DNA from: Betaproteobacteria bacterium RIFCSPLOWO2_12_FULL_62_58
GTDB lineage: Bacteria > Pseudomonadota > Gammaproteobacteria > Burkholderiales > SG8-41
Assembly: GCA_001772005.1 (NCBI GenBank)
Contig: MERI01000240.1
Coordinates: 1-34,266 of the forward strand
Direction of reading: 5' to 3'
Length of the DNA: 34,266 nt
Part shown: positions 24,132 to 33,051 of the stretch, one piece after another
How positions within the stretch are numbered: the first letter of the stretch is position 1
How the letters are laid out: each line of letters begins with the position of its first letter
Notes under the pieces: generated by a model
The model's input: only the letters and a program-made list of their open reading frames with translations
What the model was told of the DNA's origin: nothing
Database searches by the model: none
Made by a program: the position numbers and the translations under genes

Positions 24132-25094
24132 TCACTCGACCCGCATCCCCGATTCCTTGATCACCTTCGCCCATTTCGCGACTTCGCTGCGGATGAATGC
24201 GCCAAACTGATCGGACGTGGAACCGCCCGGCTCGAGGTCGGTGCTGTCGAACCGTTTCTTCACCTCGGGATTCCTGAGCGCGGCCACCGCGGCCCCGTGC
24301 AGCCGGCCGATGATCTCTTTCGGCGTGCCCGCCGGGACCACCAGGCCATACCACGAGGTTACGTTGAAGCCCGGCACACCGGACTCGGCGAGCGTTGGAA
24401 TGTTGGGGGCCATCGACGAGCGTTGCGCGCCGGTGACTGCGAGCGCGCGCAGTTTCCCGGACCTCACGTACGGGACCACCGAGCTGGTGGCGGGAAAACC
24501 GACCGATGCCTCGCCGCTGATCAGCGCGGTGACGGCCTGCGGAGTGCTCTTGTAATTGATCTCCGTCATCTTGATGCGTGCCATGCTGTCGAGCAATTTC
24601 GCCGAAAGCTGTATGGCCGCGCCCGCCGTCGCGACATTGAGCTCGCCCGGCCGCTTCTTCGCGAACGCGATCAGTTCCGTCACCGACTTCACGGGCAGCG
24701 AGGGATGCACCGCCAGCGTGAACGAGCCGGACGCGAGCAACGTCACCGGCGCGAAGTCCTTGACGAAGTCGTAGCCGAGCCGGCTGTAGAGCGTCACGCT
24801 GATCGAGTGGGCAATGTTGCCCATCATCACCGTGTAACCATCGGGTGGTGCCTTGGCGGCAACCTCGGCCCCGAGGTTGCCCGCTGCGCCGGCCCGGTTG
24901 TCGATTACCACCTGCTGCCCGAGCGCCGCCGACAATTGCGGCTGAATGAAACGCGCGACCGTGTCGTTTCCGCTACCTGCCGCAAACGGCACGATGAGGC
25001 GTATCGGCCGGGTCGGGTATTGGGCATGGGCCGCTGCCGTTCCCGCCAGCACCACTGCAATCGCGATCGATCCAGCGCAAGTCATTATTTTCAT
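24132..25094 (-). CDS. Bug/TctC-family solute-binding protein
   Basis: A 320-residue periplasmic binding protein. The signal peptide ends AAHAQYPTRP. Motifs: IRLIVPFAAGSGNDTVARFI, VVIDNRAGAAGNLGAEVA, DGYTVMM, VHPSLPVKSVTELIAFAKKR, EINYKSTPQAVTALISGEA (HVPYKG replaced by EINYKS). GAGGAGGAAACC precedes the ATG at 25094, which is preferred to an upstream in-frame ATG. The MFS gene lies 272 bp upstream on the same strand, as another MFS gene accompanies the Bug gene at 14418. Confidence 0.92.
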   Translation of the reverse strand: MKIMTCAGSIAIAVVLAGTAAAHAQYPTRPIRLIVPFAAGSGNDTVARFIQPQLSAALGQQVVIDNRAGAAGNLGAEVAAKAPPDGYTVMMGNIAHSISVTLYSRLGYDFVKDFAPVTLLASGSFTLAVHPSLPVKSVTELIAFAKKRPGELNVATAGAAIQLSAKLLDSMARIKMTEINYKSTPQAVTALISGEASVGFPATSSVVPYVRSGKLRALAVTGAQRSSMAPNIPTLAESGVPGFNVTSWYGLVVPAGTPKEIIGRLHGAAVAALRNPEVKKRFDSTDLEPGGSTSDQFGAFIRSEVAKWAKVIKESGMRVE

Positions 25095-25366
25095 GGTTTC
25101 CTCCTCGAGAAGAAAGCCGTTCACACAATGCCGCCGGGTAACCAGTATGCCACGGGGACGGGGACGTCAGGGTCAGACTCGACCTTCGGTTTGCCCAGTC
25201 GCGATTGGCTGCCCTGTTTACACCGGCGCCGCGCGACGTCCAGACAAGGCCTCAAATCGATTTGAAACGCTCGCTTTCCGGTGCCCGGTCCTCGTTTGTC
25301 GTTACATGAAGGTCGATTCCGACGCGATGAACTCGCGGCGCCCATCGTCGCGCAGCATATCGTGTC
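25095..25366. other. Intergenic region between MFS and Bug genes
   Basis: No gene or clear terminator was found. A CAGGGTCAGACTC motif near 25166 resembles the sequences at other remnant breakpoints, and a GCCCTGTTTAC stretch follows about 40 bp later, as in the mirrored arrangement near 9100-9147. Confidence 0.35.
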
Positions 25367-26503
25367 TCAGCGTCTGCCGTGACTGCGCAGGCTGACGTAG
25401 CCGCCGACGACGAGAAAGCCGGCATTGGTGAGAAACACCGCAGCGAACCCTGCCACGGAGCCCATCGCCCCGAACAGGAGCGGAATCACGAAGTGCGTCA
25501 CCTGGTTCACGGTGATACGCATGCCGGTTGCCTCGCCCGCGCGCTCCTTGGGCGAGGTGTTGAATACCATCGTCATGGCCAGCGGCTGACCGACGCCGCA
25601 ACCCACCCCCAGCAGAAACGATGCAGCGGCAAGCGGCCATGGGTCCTGAAACAGGGGAAACAGGCAAAACGCCGTGCCGGCGACGAACATCGCATAGGTG
25701 AACAATTGCGCTTCGCCGGTGCGCCGCACCGCGAACGGCAGCGCGATGCGCACGAGGATGATGGCGACGGCGAATGCACTCATCACCACGCCGATCGCGG
25801 TTGCCGACAGGCCGTGCGCGCGCCCGTAGATCGGCATGAAAAACTGGTATGCGTCCCATGCCCCCGACACGATGCCGCTCGCGATCAGGGTATTGCGCAA
25901 CGCCTTGATCTTCAGCAGATCGAACATGCCGCCGCCGACCGGTTCCGCTTTGGCGTGCACATTCGGAATCCAGCGCGAGCCCATGGCGGACACGACGATC
26001 GCTGGAACCAGCGGCATTGCGAGCGCGCCGAATGTCCAGGCATAGCCGATCCGGTCAATGAGGAAACCCGCCAACAGCGGGCCGGTCAAGTTCGCCAAAG
26101 CAAAGCCGAGACTGAGGTGGCTGAAATTGCGCGCGCGCTCGGATGGGCCCGCGATCGCGCCGGCCAGAGTCTGCGTCGCAATCTGGAGCGCCATGAACGC
26201 GATCCCGAGCAGGGACGCGGTGAAATACAGCATCGCCATCGACGGCCACAGGCAAGGCAGTATCAGTGCCACGAACACGCCGCCGGTGCCGAACAGCATG
26301 GGGATTTTGAAACCGAAGCGATCGGTCATGCGGCCGGCGGGCAATGCGAGCACGGCGGGAAACAGCGCGTATAGCGCCACGATGCTACCGACGACAAACG
26401 GCGTCGCGCCCTGATCGACCGCAAACAGCGGCACCGCCAACCGGCTGCCCGCAAAGCCGATGTGCGTGAGAAATGCAAGCAGGACGATGATGTAGATAGT
26501 CAT
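25367..26503 (-). CDS. MFS transporter
   Basis: A 378-residue major facilitator protein with about twelve helices. The cytoplasmic loop motif PAGRMTDRFGFKIPM after helix 2 matches the MFS G-x3-D-R-x-G consensus, and a second half-repeat is seen in RIALPFAVRRTGEAQLF. The ATG at 26503 is used; a GTG six codons upstream is possible, and neither has a good ribosome binding site. The last 17 codons have a near-identical duplicate at 24011-24064. The substrate is unknown; the neighbouring Bug genes hint at organic acids, which is weak inference. Confidence 0.87.
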   Translation of the reverse strand: MTIYIIVLLAFLTHIGFAGSRLAVPLFAVDQGATPFVVGSIVALYALFPAVLALPAGRMTDRFGFKIPMLFGTGGVFVALILPCLWPSMAMLYFTASLLGIAFMALQIATQTLAGAIAGPSERARNFSHLSLGFALANLTGPLLAGFLIDRIGYAWTFGALAMPLVPAIVVSAMGSRWIPNVHAKAEPVGGGMFDLLKIKALRNTLIASGIVSGAWDAYQFFMPIYGRAHGLSATAIGVVMSAFAVAIILVRIALPFAVRRTGEAQLFTYAMFVAGTAFCLFPLFQDPWPLAAASFLLGVGCGVGQPLAMTMVFNTSPKERAGEATGMRITVNQVTHFVIPLLFGAMGSVAGFAAVFLTNAGFLVVGGYVSLRSHGRR

Positions 26504-26596
26504 GAGCCGCAATGATGCCACGGCGTGCGCGGATGCGCCCTAGCGTCTAGTCCTCTGGTGCTTATTGATCCTTGCATAATCGACTAACATGGAAAT

Positions 26597-26680
26597 GTCG
26601 TCCTCGCGAAAGCGGGGACCCATAGTGCGCTACTATGCGCGATGACGCACGGTATGGATTCCCGTTTCCACGGGAATGAC
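26597..26680. repeat. Paired REP element (CGCGAAAGCGGG type)
   Basis: The left arm 26597-26623 (GTCGTCCTCGCGAAAGCGGG then GACCCAT) is mirrored by 26654-26680 (ATGGATTCCCGTTTCCACGG then GAATGAC). Each arm carries a small internal hairpin, and 30 bp lie between them. This is the common GTCATTCCCGC...GCGGGAATGAC repeat of proteobacteria. It lies upstream of the FadB/FadJ-type gene. Confidence 0.75.
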
Positions 26681-26750
26681 ATCCTGCTGTTGCGCGGGTA
26701 GTCATTTGTGCAGGTCTGCTGGAACATGCGAAATCGGGAGAGAGCGTGAA

Positions 26751-28865
<2,115 letters not shown>

Positions 28866-28892
28866 AAAGGGGGAAGGGAAAATTGCGCCCCG

Positions 28893-29243
28893 TCAAATCA
28901 CCTTGTGCAAGGTGTGGTGGCGGTTGCGCGTGCAGGGCCGCACGTGCGTCGGCCAACGTCCCTGGTCGACCGCCTTTGCGAATGCGGGGCTGGTCAGCAC
29001 GTCCGGGCTCTCGAGTTCAAGGATGCAGGCATACCGGGGAACGCCTTGCGAATCGACGGTCTTGGTCTCGCCGCCCATCGTGATGCGCAGCGTGTCGATC
29101 TTGAAGCGCGTCGCCGAGGTCACGCCAGGCACTTTCCTGAGGAACGGAATGTGTTCCTGGTCGTAAACCTCGTTGAAGAGGGCTTCCTTGTCCGGGTCTA
29201 CGTCCATGGCGGCAGTAAAGATCCAATTTCCGGTAATGGGCAT
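28893..29243 (-). CDS. Small ferredoxin-fold protein (EthD/DUF4286-like)
   Basis: A 116-residue soluble protein. The segment TAAMDVDPDKEALFNEVYDQ, followed by EHIPFLRKVPGVTSATRF, fits the dimeric alpha/beta-barrel family that includes EthD and DUF4286 proteins, often linked to degradation pathways without a settled reaction. The ATG at 29243 has GAAGGAAG upstream; an earlier in-frame GTG/ATG extension lacks this. It converges with the FadB/FadJ-type gene. Its role could be as a small isomerase or binding protein in the catabolic network, but this is not shown by sequence. Confidence 0.72.
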   Translation of the reverse strand: MPITGNWIFTAAMDVDPDKEALFNEVYDQEHIPFLRKVPGVTSATRFKIDTLRITMGGETKTVDSQGVPRYACILELESPDVLTSPAFAKAVDQGRWPTHVRPCTRNRHHTLHKVI

Positions 29244-29305
29244 GGTGTGCGCTTCCTTCGTTGGGTCGATTGGGCAGTAAGTATCGTAGCAGCACCGCGC
29301 TTTTC

Positions 29306-29389
29306 TCAAAGAACAACCACCTGCCGGATCGCCTTGCCTTCCCGCAGCCGGTCGAACCCCTCGTTGATCGCCTCGAGCGGCAGCAATTG
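29306..29389 (-). pseudogene. 3' remnant of a zinc alcohol dehydrogenase gene
   Basis: The minus strand reads QLLPLEAINEGFDRLREGKA then IRQVVVL and stop, which is the usual C-terminus of medium-chain zinc-dependent alcohol dehydrogenases. No upstream coding sequence survives: at 29390 the homology gives way to GGTCAGTGGTCCGTCCCC. Only 27 codons remain. Confidence 0.6.
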
Positions 29390-29563
29390 GGTCAGTGGTC
29401 CGTCCCCTTTGCGCTGTTAGTCGAGCGCAAGGTCAGTTTGTCCCTGTTGCTGTGACTTGTGCTGTAGTATCGTACCACTTCTTCAGGGAGGAGGCGTCAT
29501 GACGGCAGAAACATCAGTGTCGAGACGTCCCTCGTCATCGCCGCAGCGATAACCATTGCTCCA
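29390..29563. other. Breakpoint DNA and damaged 5' end of the beta-helix gene
   Basis: The left part begins with a GGTCAGTGGTCCGTCCCC stretch like those near other gene remnants. At 29486-29494, GGGAGGAGG is followed by an ATG at 29499 whose frame stops at 29550. A hydrophobic signal-peptide-like run (VETSLVIAAAITIAPLSTMA) is encoded from about 29519 in the frame of the next gene. A one-base loss after the ATG would explain the mismatch. Confidence 0.5.
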
Positions 29564-30436
29564 TTGTCCACTATGGCGACCACGCATACCGTTGATTGCA
29601 ATGCCGGAGAGAAAATCCAGGACAAGATTGCGATTGCGCAGCCCGGCGATACGATTCTGGTCAGCGGCGCGTGCAGCGAGAATGTCGCGATTCTGTCGGA
29701 GACGGTTCGCATCACGCTCGACGGCCAGGGAAAGACCGTGATCCAGGCGCCCCCCAAAGGCGATGGATTTTTCATCCGCGGCAGGGAGATTACGGTGAAG
29801 GGCTTTACCGTCACCGGCGGGCGCGATGGCATTCACCTGTCTGGGGTCGCCGCGGGCGCATCCGCCAACATCGTGGGGAACACCATACGCAAGACCGGCA
29901 GGCACGGCATCCATCTGGATCACAGCAGCGTGGGCCGCATCGCGGGCAATGCGATCGAAGACGTGCGCGCCTGCGGCATCGATGTCGCCGAGGGCTCTGT
30001 CGCGCGAATCGGTTACCTGCTTCGCCCTCTGGGCCACGGCCCGAATACGATCCGGAACGCCGGCGAGCACGGTATCGCAGTCACCCGCGGCTCCAGCGCC
30101 CGGATCGTGGGCAATGCGATCGAGAACAACAAGGGCAGCGGGGTCTTCGTCACCAGGAACTCGCAGGCGGACATCTTCGGCAACTCGATTTCCGGCAATG
30201 CGGGGAACGGCATTACCGCGAGCCACAATGGCGGCGTCAATCTCGACAACGAAGACCAACTGTTCAACCTGGGGCCGAACCAGACCGACCCCGGTTCAAA
30301 GAATGCCGGCGTCGGGTTGAGCGGTTCGGTGGGCGGCTATGCCGACGGCCCCATGGGAACGCTCGATGGCGTCAGGGGCGCCAAGGAAATGGACGGCACC
30401 TGCATCGACCGCCTGACCAAGGTGACAGTCCGCTAA
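29564..30436 (+). CDS. Right-handed parallel beta-helix protein (NosD-like), probable 5' frameshift
   Basis: About 290 residues of repeated parallel beta-helix turns, for example GRDGIHLSG, NIVGNTIRKTGRHGIHLDHS, RIAGNAIEDVRACGIDV and RIVGNAIENNKGSGVFVTRN, as in NosD/pectate-lyase-like secreted proteins. The open frame starts at TTG 29564 or ATG 29573, but a good ribosome binding site and ATG lie at 29486-29501 in another frame, with the signal peptide encoded between. One missing base near 29504 would restore a complete secreted protein. Either the gene is inactivated at its secretion signal or the sequence has an error. The ligand, if any, is unknown. Confidence 0.75.
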   Translation: MSTMATTHTVDCNAGEKIQDKIAIAQPGDTILVSGACSENVAILSETVRITLDGQGKTVIQAPPKGDGFFIRGREITVKGFTVTGGRDGIHLSGVAAGASANIVGNTIRKTGRHGIHLDHSSVGRIAGNAIEDVRACGIDVAEGSVARIGYLLRPLGHGPNTIRNAGEHGIAVTRGSSARIVGNAIENNKGSGVFVTRNSQADIFGNSISGNAGNGITASHNGGVNLDNEDQLFNLGPNQTDPGSKNAGVGLSGSVGGYADGPMGTLDGVRGAKEMDGTCIDRLTKVTVR

Positions 30437-30461
30437 ACTTACTGCGTAAGATAAGTCGATT

Positions 30462-30536
30462 CCCTCCCCCTCGATGGGGGAGGGCTAGGGTGGGGGTGAA
30501 AACTGCCATGACTCTCAACCATTTCACCCTCAACCC
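30462..30536. repeat. C-rich REP-like palindrome pair
   Basis: CCCTCCCCC at 30462-30470 pairs exactly with GGGGGAGGG at 30476-30484. Beyond it, GGGTGGGGGTGAAAA is mirrored imperfectly by TTTCACCCTCAACCC at 30522-30536. It is the same family as 11903-12010 and may terminate the beta-helix gene. Confidence 0.55.
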
Positions 30537-30596
30537 AACCTTCCCCATTATCTTCATCGAGCGGGGCGTCCGCTGCGACGCAGAGTTGGACCGCAC

Positions 30597-30782
30597 CTAC
30601 ACCGATTCACGCAGAACATTCGCCATGCGTGTCTGCCAACCTGGCCCAGTAGCCTTCCAGCGTGCCAGCGTATCGGGCGACAACCTAAGACTAATCACCC
30701 GAGGTTTTCCCCCGCGGGGTGTGAACACCACGCTATGCAGGCGATCCTCAATGAAGCCAAGCACGCAGTAGCGCCGTTCGGC
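30597..30782 (-). pseudogene. BrnT/BrnA in-frame chimeric remnant
   Basis: The minus strand reads AERRYCVLGFIEDRLHSVVF then TPRGGKPRVISLR, which resembles the C-terminal half of BrnT toxins. Without a break in frame it continues LSPDTLARWKATGPGWQTRM then ANVLRESV and stop, which resembles the C-terminus of BrnA antitoxins. The two parts meet near 30690 at a VISLR segment that both families share. There is no start codon; the upstream end abuts a Bug signal-peptide fragment. It reads as a deletion product of a brnTA pair. Confidence 0.6.
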
Positions 30783-30874
30783 TTCGCGGGATAAGCTGTC
30801 TGTGCGAGCGCCGGTGCGTTCATCGCAAAGAACGCTGTTGCGGTCAGAATGCAGCTACGAATATTGCGCATCAT
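30779..30874 (-). pseudogene. 5' remnant of a Bug-type binding protein gene
   Basis: The minus strand starts MMRNIRSCILTATAFFAMNA and continues PALAQTAYPAKP, a signal peptide followed by the YPxKP that opens mature Bug proteins. After that the frame loses all similarity and the DNA becomes the BrnT-like remnant in another frame. Only about 32 codons remain. The breakpoint lies in a stretch (AAGCCGAACGG) that could encode either partner. Confidence 0.6.
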
Positions 30875-30954
30875 GCGTATTTCTGGTGCTGGTTTTTGAC
30901 GCGTTCGGTAAAGCGCGGCATGGTTGGGGCGCTGCGCCTTCCGTGTGCGTGCGG

Positions 30955-31143
30955 TCAGCGGGTAGCGCCGCGGCGAGCCGGCCGTTGTCGTGCTGCCGCG
31001 ATGTCCACAATCTTCCCGTGTTGCAGGATGTAGCACGGCGTGCCTGTGTTGCGCGCCGTCGTCAGCGCGCTGCGTGCGGCGCGTTTGAGCGCCGCCTGCG
31101 ATCCCAGCAAATCCTTGTCTTTGGGTTTACCGTTCGTCTTCAT
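30955..31143 (-). CDS. Small conserved-looking protein downstream of a zeta-toxin-like tail
   Basis: A 62-residue protein with a basic, helical N-terminus (LLGSQAALKRAARSALTTAR), then GTPCYILQHGKIVDIAAARQ and a basic tail. Its ATG overlaps the stop codon of the upstream remnant (ATGA), so it was originally coupled to that gene. As I recall, small proteins with a YxxxxGKIVDI segment accompany zeta-like predicted kinases (COG4185), where they could be the antitoxin; this is inference. It now lacks its partner. Confidence 0.6.
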   Translation of the reverse strand: MKTNGKPKDKDLLGSQAALKRAARSALTTARNTGTPCYILQHGKIVDIAAARQRPARRGATR

Positions 31144-31241
31144 TCAGTTTCGCCCCATTCAAGCAACACCGGTTGCGCACCGGAATTATCGTACAACACC
31201 CACGCATCTGCGAGCGGCCGGTAAATCCGCCAGAAATTGTC
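31140..31241 (-). pseudogene. 3' remnant of a zeta-toxin-like kinase gene
   Basis: The minus strand reads DNFWRIYRPLADAWVLYDNS then GAQPVLLEWGETE and stop, resembling the C-terminus of zeta-toxin/COG4185 predicted kinases. Only 33 codons remain. The truncation falls exactly at the GTTGGAC end of the attC-like site at 31239-31301, so cassette-array recombination or a deletion at that site removed the rest. Confidence 0.55.
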
Positions 31242-31301
31242 CAACGCCAGCGTTCAGTGGCGCGCTGCCCTTTGCGCGTCCGCTGGAACGCATTGTTGGG
31301 C
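31239..31301 (-). mobile_element. attC-like site 1 (distal end of the cassette array)
   Basis: Read on the minus strand it starts GCCCAAC and ends GTTGGAC, matching the attC boxes RYYYAAC and GTTRRRY. Between them GCGTTCCAGCGGACGCGC is opposed by GCGCGCCACTGAACGC, giving the imperfect palindrome expected of a 59-base element. The length is 63 bp. It begins 4 bp after the stop of the thiol dioxygenase gene, the normal cassette arrangement. Confidence 0.7.
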
Positions 31302-31305
31302 AGCA

Positions 31306-31917
31306 TCATCGATTGACGGTTGCCAATTCCGCTGAGCGATCCCAAATATTCGGAGTCACGTTGCTTGAATATCCGGAAACAAATGTCTTCTTGCGCCCAG
31401 TATCCGGTTCATAGACATGACGCTTTACGGCCCCGATATTGGCACCGTAGATGTGGATACTGATCGAGGCACGATCAGCCAAGGCGTTTGACACCTTGTG
31501 GATATCCCCGATGCGCGGTGATACCAGGTCAATGCCGCCGGGGGGAAGCTGATGTGTACCTCTTGAGCGCAAGCGGCCCGCTGCGGGGTCTAGACCGAAT
31601 TCCTCGCAGGCCTCGGCGCCACGCATTACTCCAACCATGCCCCACACCGTGTGGTCATGTACCGGGGTTGTTTGACCCGGCCCCCATACAAAACTCACTA
31701 CGGAGAAACGTTCCATCGGATCGCAATACAACAAGTACTGCTGATACCGTTCTGGACGCGGCTGAGCAAAGTCATCAGGCAACCAATCATCGTGACTGAC
31801 GAGCTCTGATAGGAGCTTTTTCCCATCCGCGAAGATGCGCTCCTCATCGTCGCCAGCTTGCTCGATCAACCGCGTGAAGGACTGAATGAAGTCCCGTAAC
31901 CTGGCTATGTTTCTCAT
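31306..31917 (-). CDS. Cysteine-dioxygenase-family thiol dioxygenase (gene cassette)
   Basis: A 203-residue cupin-fold non-heme iron protein. The iron ligands H87 and H89 lie in GQTTPVHDHTVWGMVGV, and H140 lies in GDIHKVSN, matching the three-histidine site of cysteine and 3-mercaptopropionate dioxygenases. Such enzymes add O2 to a thiol to form a sulfinate. GGAGGATC precedes the ATG. It lies between attC-like sites at 31976-32041 and 31239-31301, so it is a gene cassette. Oxidation of cysteine, mercaptopropionate or a related thiol is likely; which one is not decided. Confidence 0.85.
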   Translation of the reverse strand: MRNIARLRDFIQSFTRLIEQAGDDEERIFADGKKLLSELVSHDDWLPDDFAQPRPERYQQYLLYCDPMERFSVVSFVWGPGQTTPVHDHTVWGMVGVMRGAEACEEFGLDPAAGRLRSRGTHQLPPGGIDLVSPRIGDIHKVSNALADRASISIHIYGANIGAVKRHVYEPDTGRKKTFVSGYSSNVTPNIWDRSAELATVNR

Positions 31918-31975
31918 CGCTGATCCTCCGTCGAAGAGCATGCGCGCATATCGGTCTCTCCGCTTGCCTGATGCC

Positions 31976-32041
31976 GCCCAACGCAGAGCTAACCGGCGCG
32001 CGCCGTTGTTGCGCGCGTCCGAGCTGAGCGCGGTGTTGGGC
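31976..32041 (-). mobile_element. attC-like site 2
   Basis: On the minus strand it runs from GCCCAAC to GTTGGGC over 66 bp. The left half contains CAGCTCGGACGCGC and the right half GCGCGCCGGTTAGCTC, the paired inner boxes usual in attC sites. It lies 31 bp after the stop of the beta-propeller gene and 58 bp before the start of the thiol dioxygenase gene. Confidence 0.8.
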
Positions 32042-32072
32042 AAATTACGTCCTGCACCTCCGTTCGCAACTT

Positions 32073-32918
32073 CTAGAAATCGCCAGAGAACTTAAGGATG
32101 CGACCAGCGGCCGTCTCTGCCAGAAAGAGGTTTCCCGCTGAATCGAAAACTGGGTCTCTCGGTTCGGCCAGGTTTTCGATGAAAACAAGGCGCGTACCGT
32201 CCGGCTTTATCCGGGAAACCATGCGTGCCTGTGGCTGTGCCACATAGAGGTCGCCGGATCTTCCAAAGGCCAAGCCGACAGGGCCTTTTACGTTCGCTAT
32301 AACTTGGACGCGGCCTTGCGGGGTGACCTTCACTACTTTGTCTCCCTTCCAATCGTTGACAAACGTGTCCCCGGTTTTGAAGGCGAGGCCGTGCGGGCCC
32401 ACCAGCGTAACAACTGTCCGATATTTGTTGGGTGCTTGGAAGGCGCGCACCTTTCCACTTTGCAGTTCGCATACCAACAGTTCCCCGTGGGGGTTGAAAT
32501 CCAAATCCACCGGACCGTCGAGATTGGCGAGATAGGTAGTGACCTTTCTGGCCGGGGAAATCATGGCCACCCGGCCAGTGCCGGTCTCCGCTACGTATAT
32601 GTTCCCCTTCGCGTCGATGGCAAGATCATGAGGACTGACAAAGCCATCAGCGATCCGGGTGATCTTTCCGTCCGGAGTAATCTTCACAATGCTCCCGCTC
32701 TTCTGTTCCGCCACATAGAGATCGCCCGATGGCGCAACGAGCAGTCCCCGAGGTTCAGCCAGGCCAGTCGCAAAGACGGTGTAGTTGGCTCGGGAAGCGG
32801 CCTTGTCATCATCTAGTTTTGTTGATCGGGTCTTAGCTTCTTCGGCGAAAGCCGCATTGGCCCCCAAACACAGGCCAAGACTGGCCGCTACCAAGATGCG
32901 AGCCATAGTACTTTTCAT
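32073..32918 (-). CDS. Secreted NHL/SMP-30-type beta-propeller protein (gene cassette)
   Basis: A 281-residue protein with a Sec signal peptide ending AAFAEE. The mature part holds about six repeats of the kind SGDLYVAEQKSGSIVKITPDG, GNIYVAETGTGRVAMISP, GELLVCELQSGKVRAF and GNLFLAETAAGRILKFS, the blade pattern of NHL/SMP-30 propellers. Some members are lactonases, others bind ligands; the metal residues of lactonases could not be confirmed here. The ATG at 32918 follows CGGAGGGAAAT. It is flanked by attC-like sites 3 and 2, so it is a cassette whose product leaves the cytoplasm. Confidence 0.82.
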   Translation of the reverse strand: MKSTMARILVAASLGLCLGANAAFAEEAKTRSTKLDDDKAASRANYTVFATGLAEPRGLLVAPSGDLYVAEQKSGSIVKITPDGKITRIADGFVSPHDLAIDAKGNIYVAETGTGRVAMISPARKVTTYLANLDGPVDLDFNPHGELLVCELQSGKVRAFQAPNKYRTVVTLVGPHGLAFKTGDTFVNDWKGDKVVKVTPQGRVQVIANVKGPVGLAFGRSGDLYVAQPQARMVSRIKPDGTRLVFIENLAEPRDPVFDSAGNLFLAETAAGRILKFSGDF

Positions 32919-32955
32919 ATTTCCCTCCGATTCGTCGGCTTTCGATAATTTCTGA

Positions 32956-33045
32956 GCCCAACGTTGCGCTAACCGGCGCGCGGCCGCCAGCATTGAATAC
33001 AAGGCGCGATGCTTCCCGCGCGTCCGGTTGAGCAGCGAGTTAGGC
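32956..33045 (-). mobile_element. attC-like site 3
   Basis: On the minus strand it runs from GCCTAAC to GTTGGGC over 90 bp. The inner boxes GCTCAACCGGACGCGCG and CGCGCGCCGGTTAGCGC are near-perfect complements, and the central spacer includes CATCGCGCCTTGTATTC. This is a textbook-like attC. It starts 6 bp after the stop of the upstream gene, as in integron cassettes. Confidence 0.85.
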
Positions 33046-33051
33046 TGTGCC

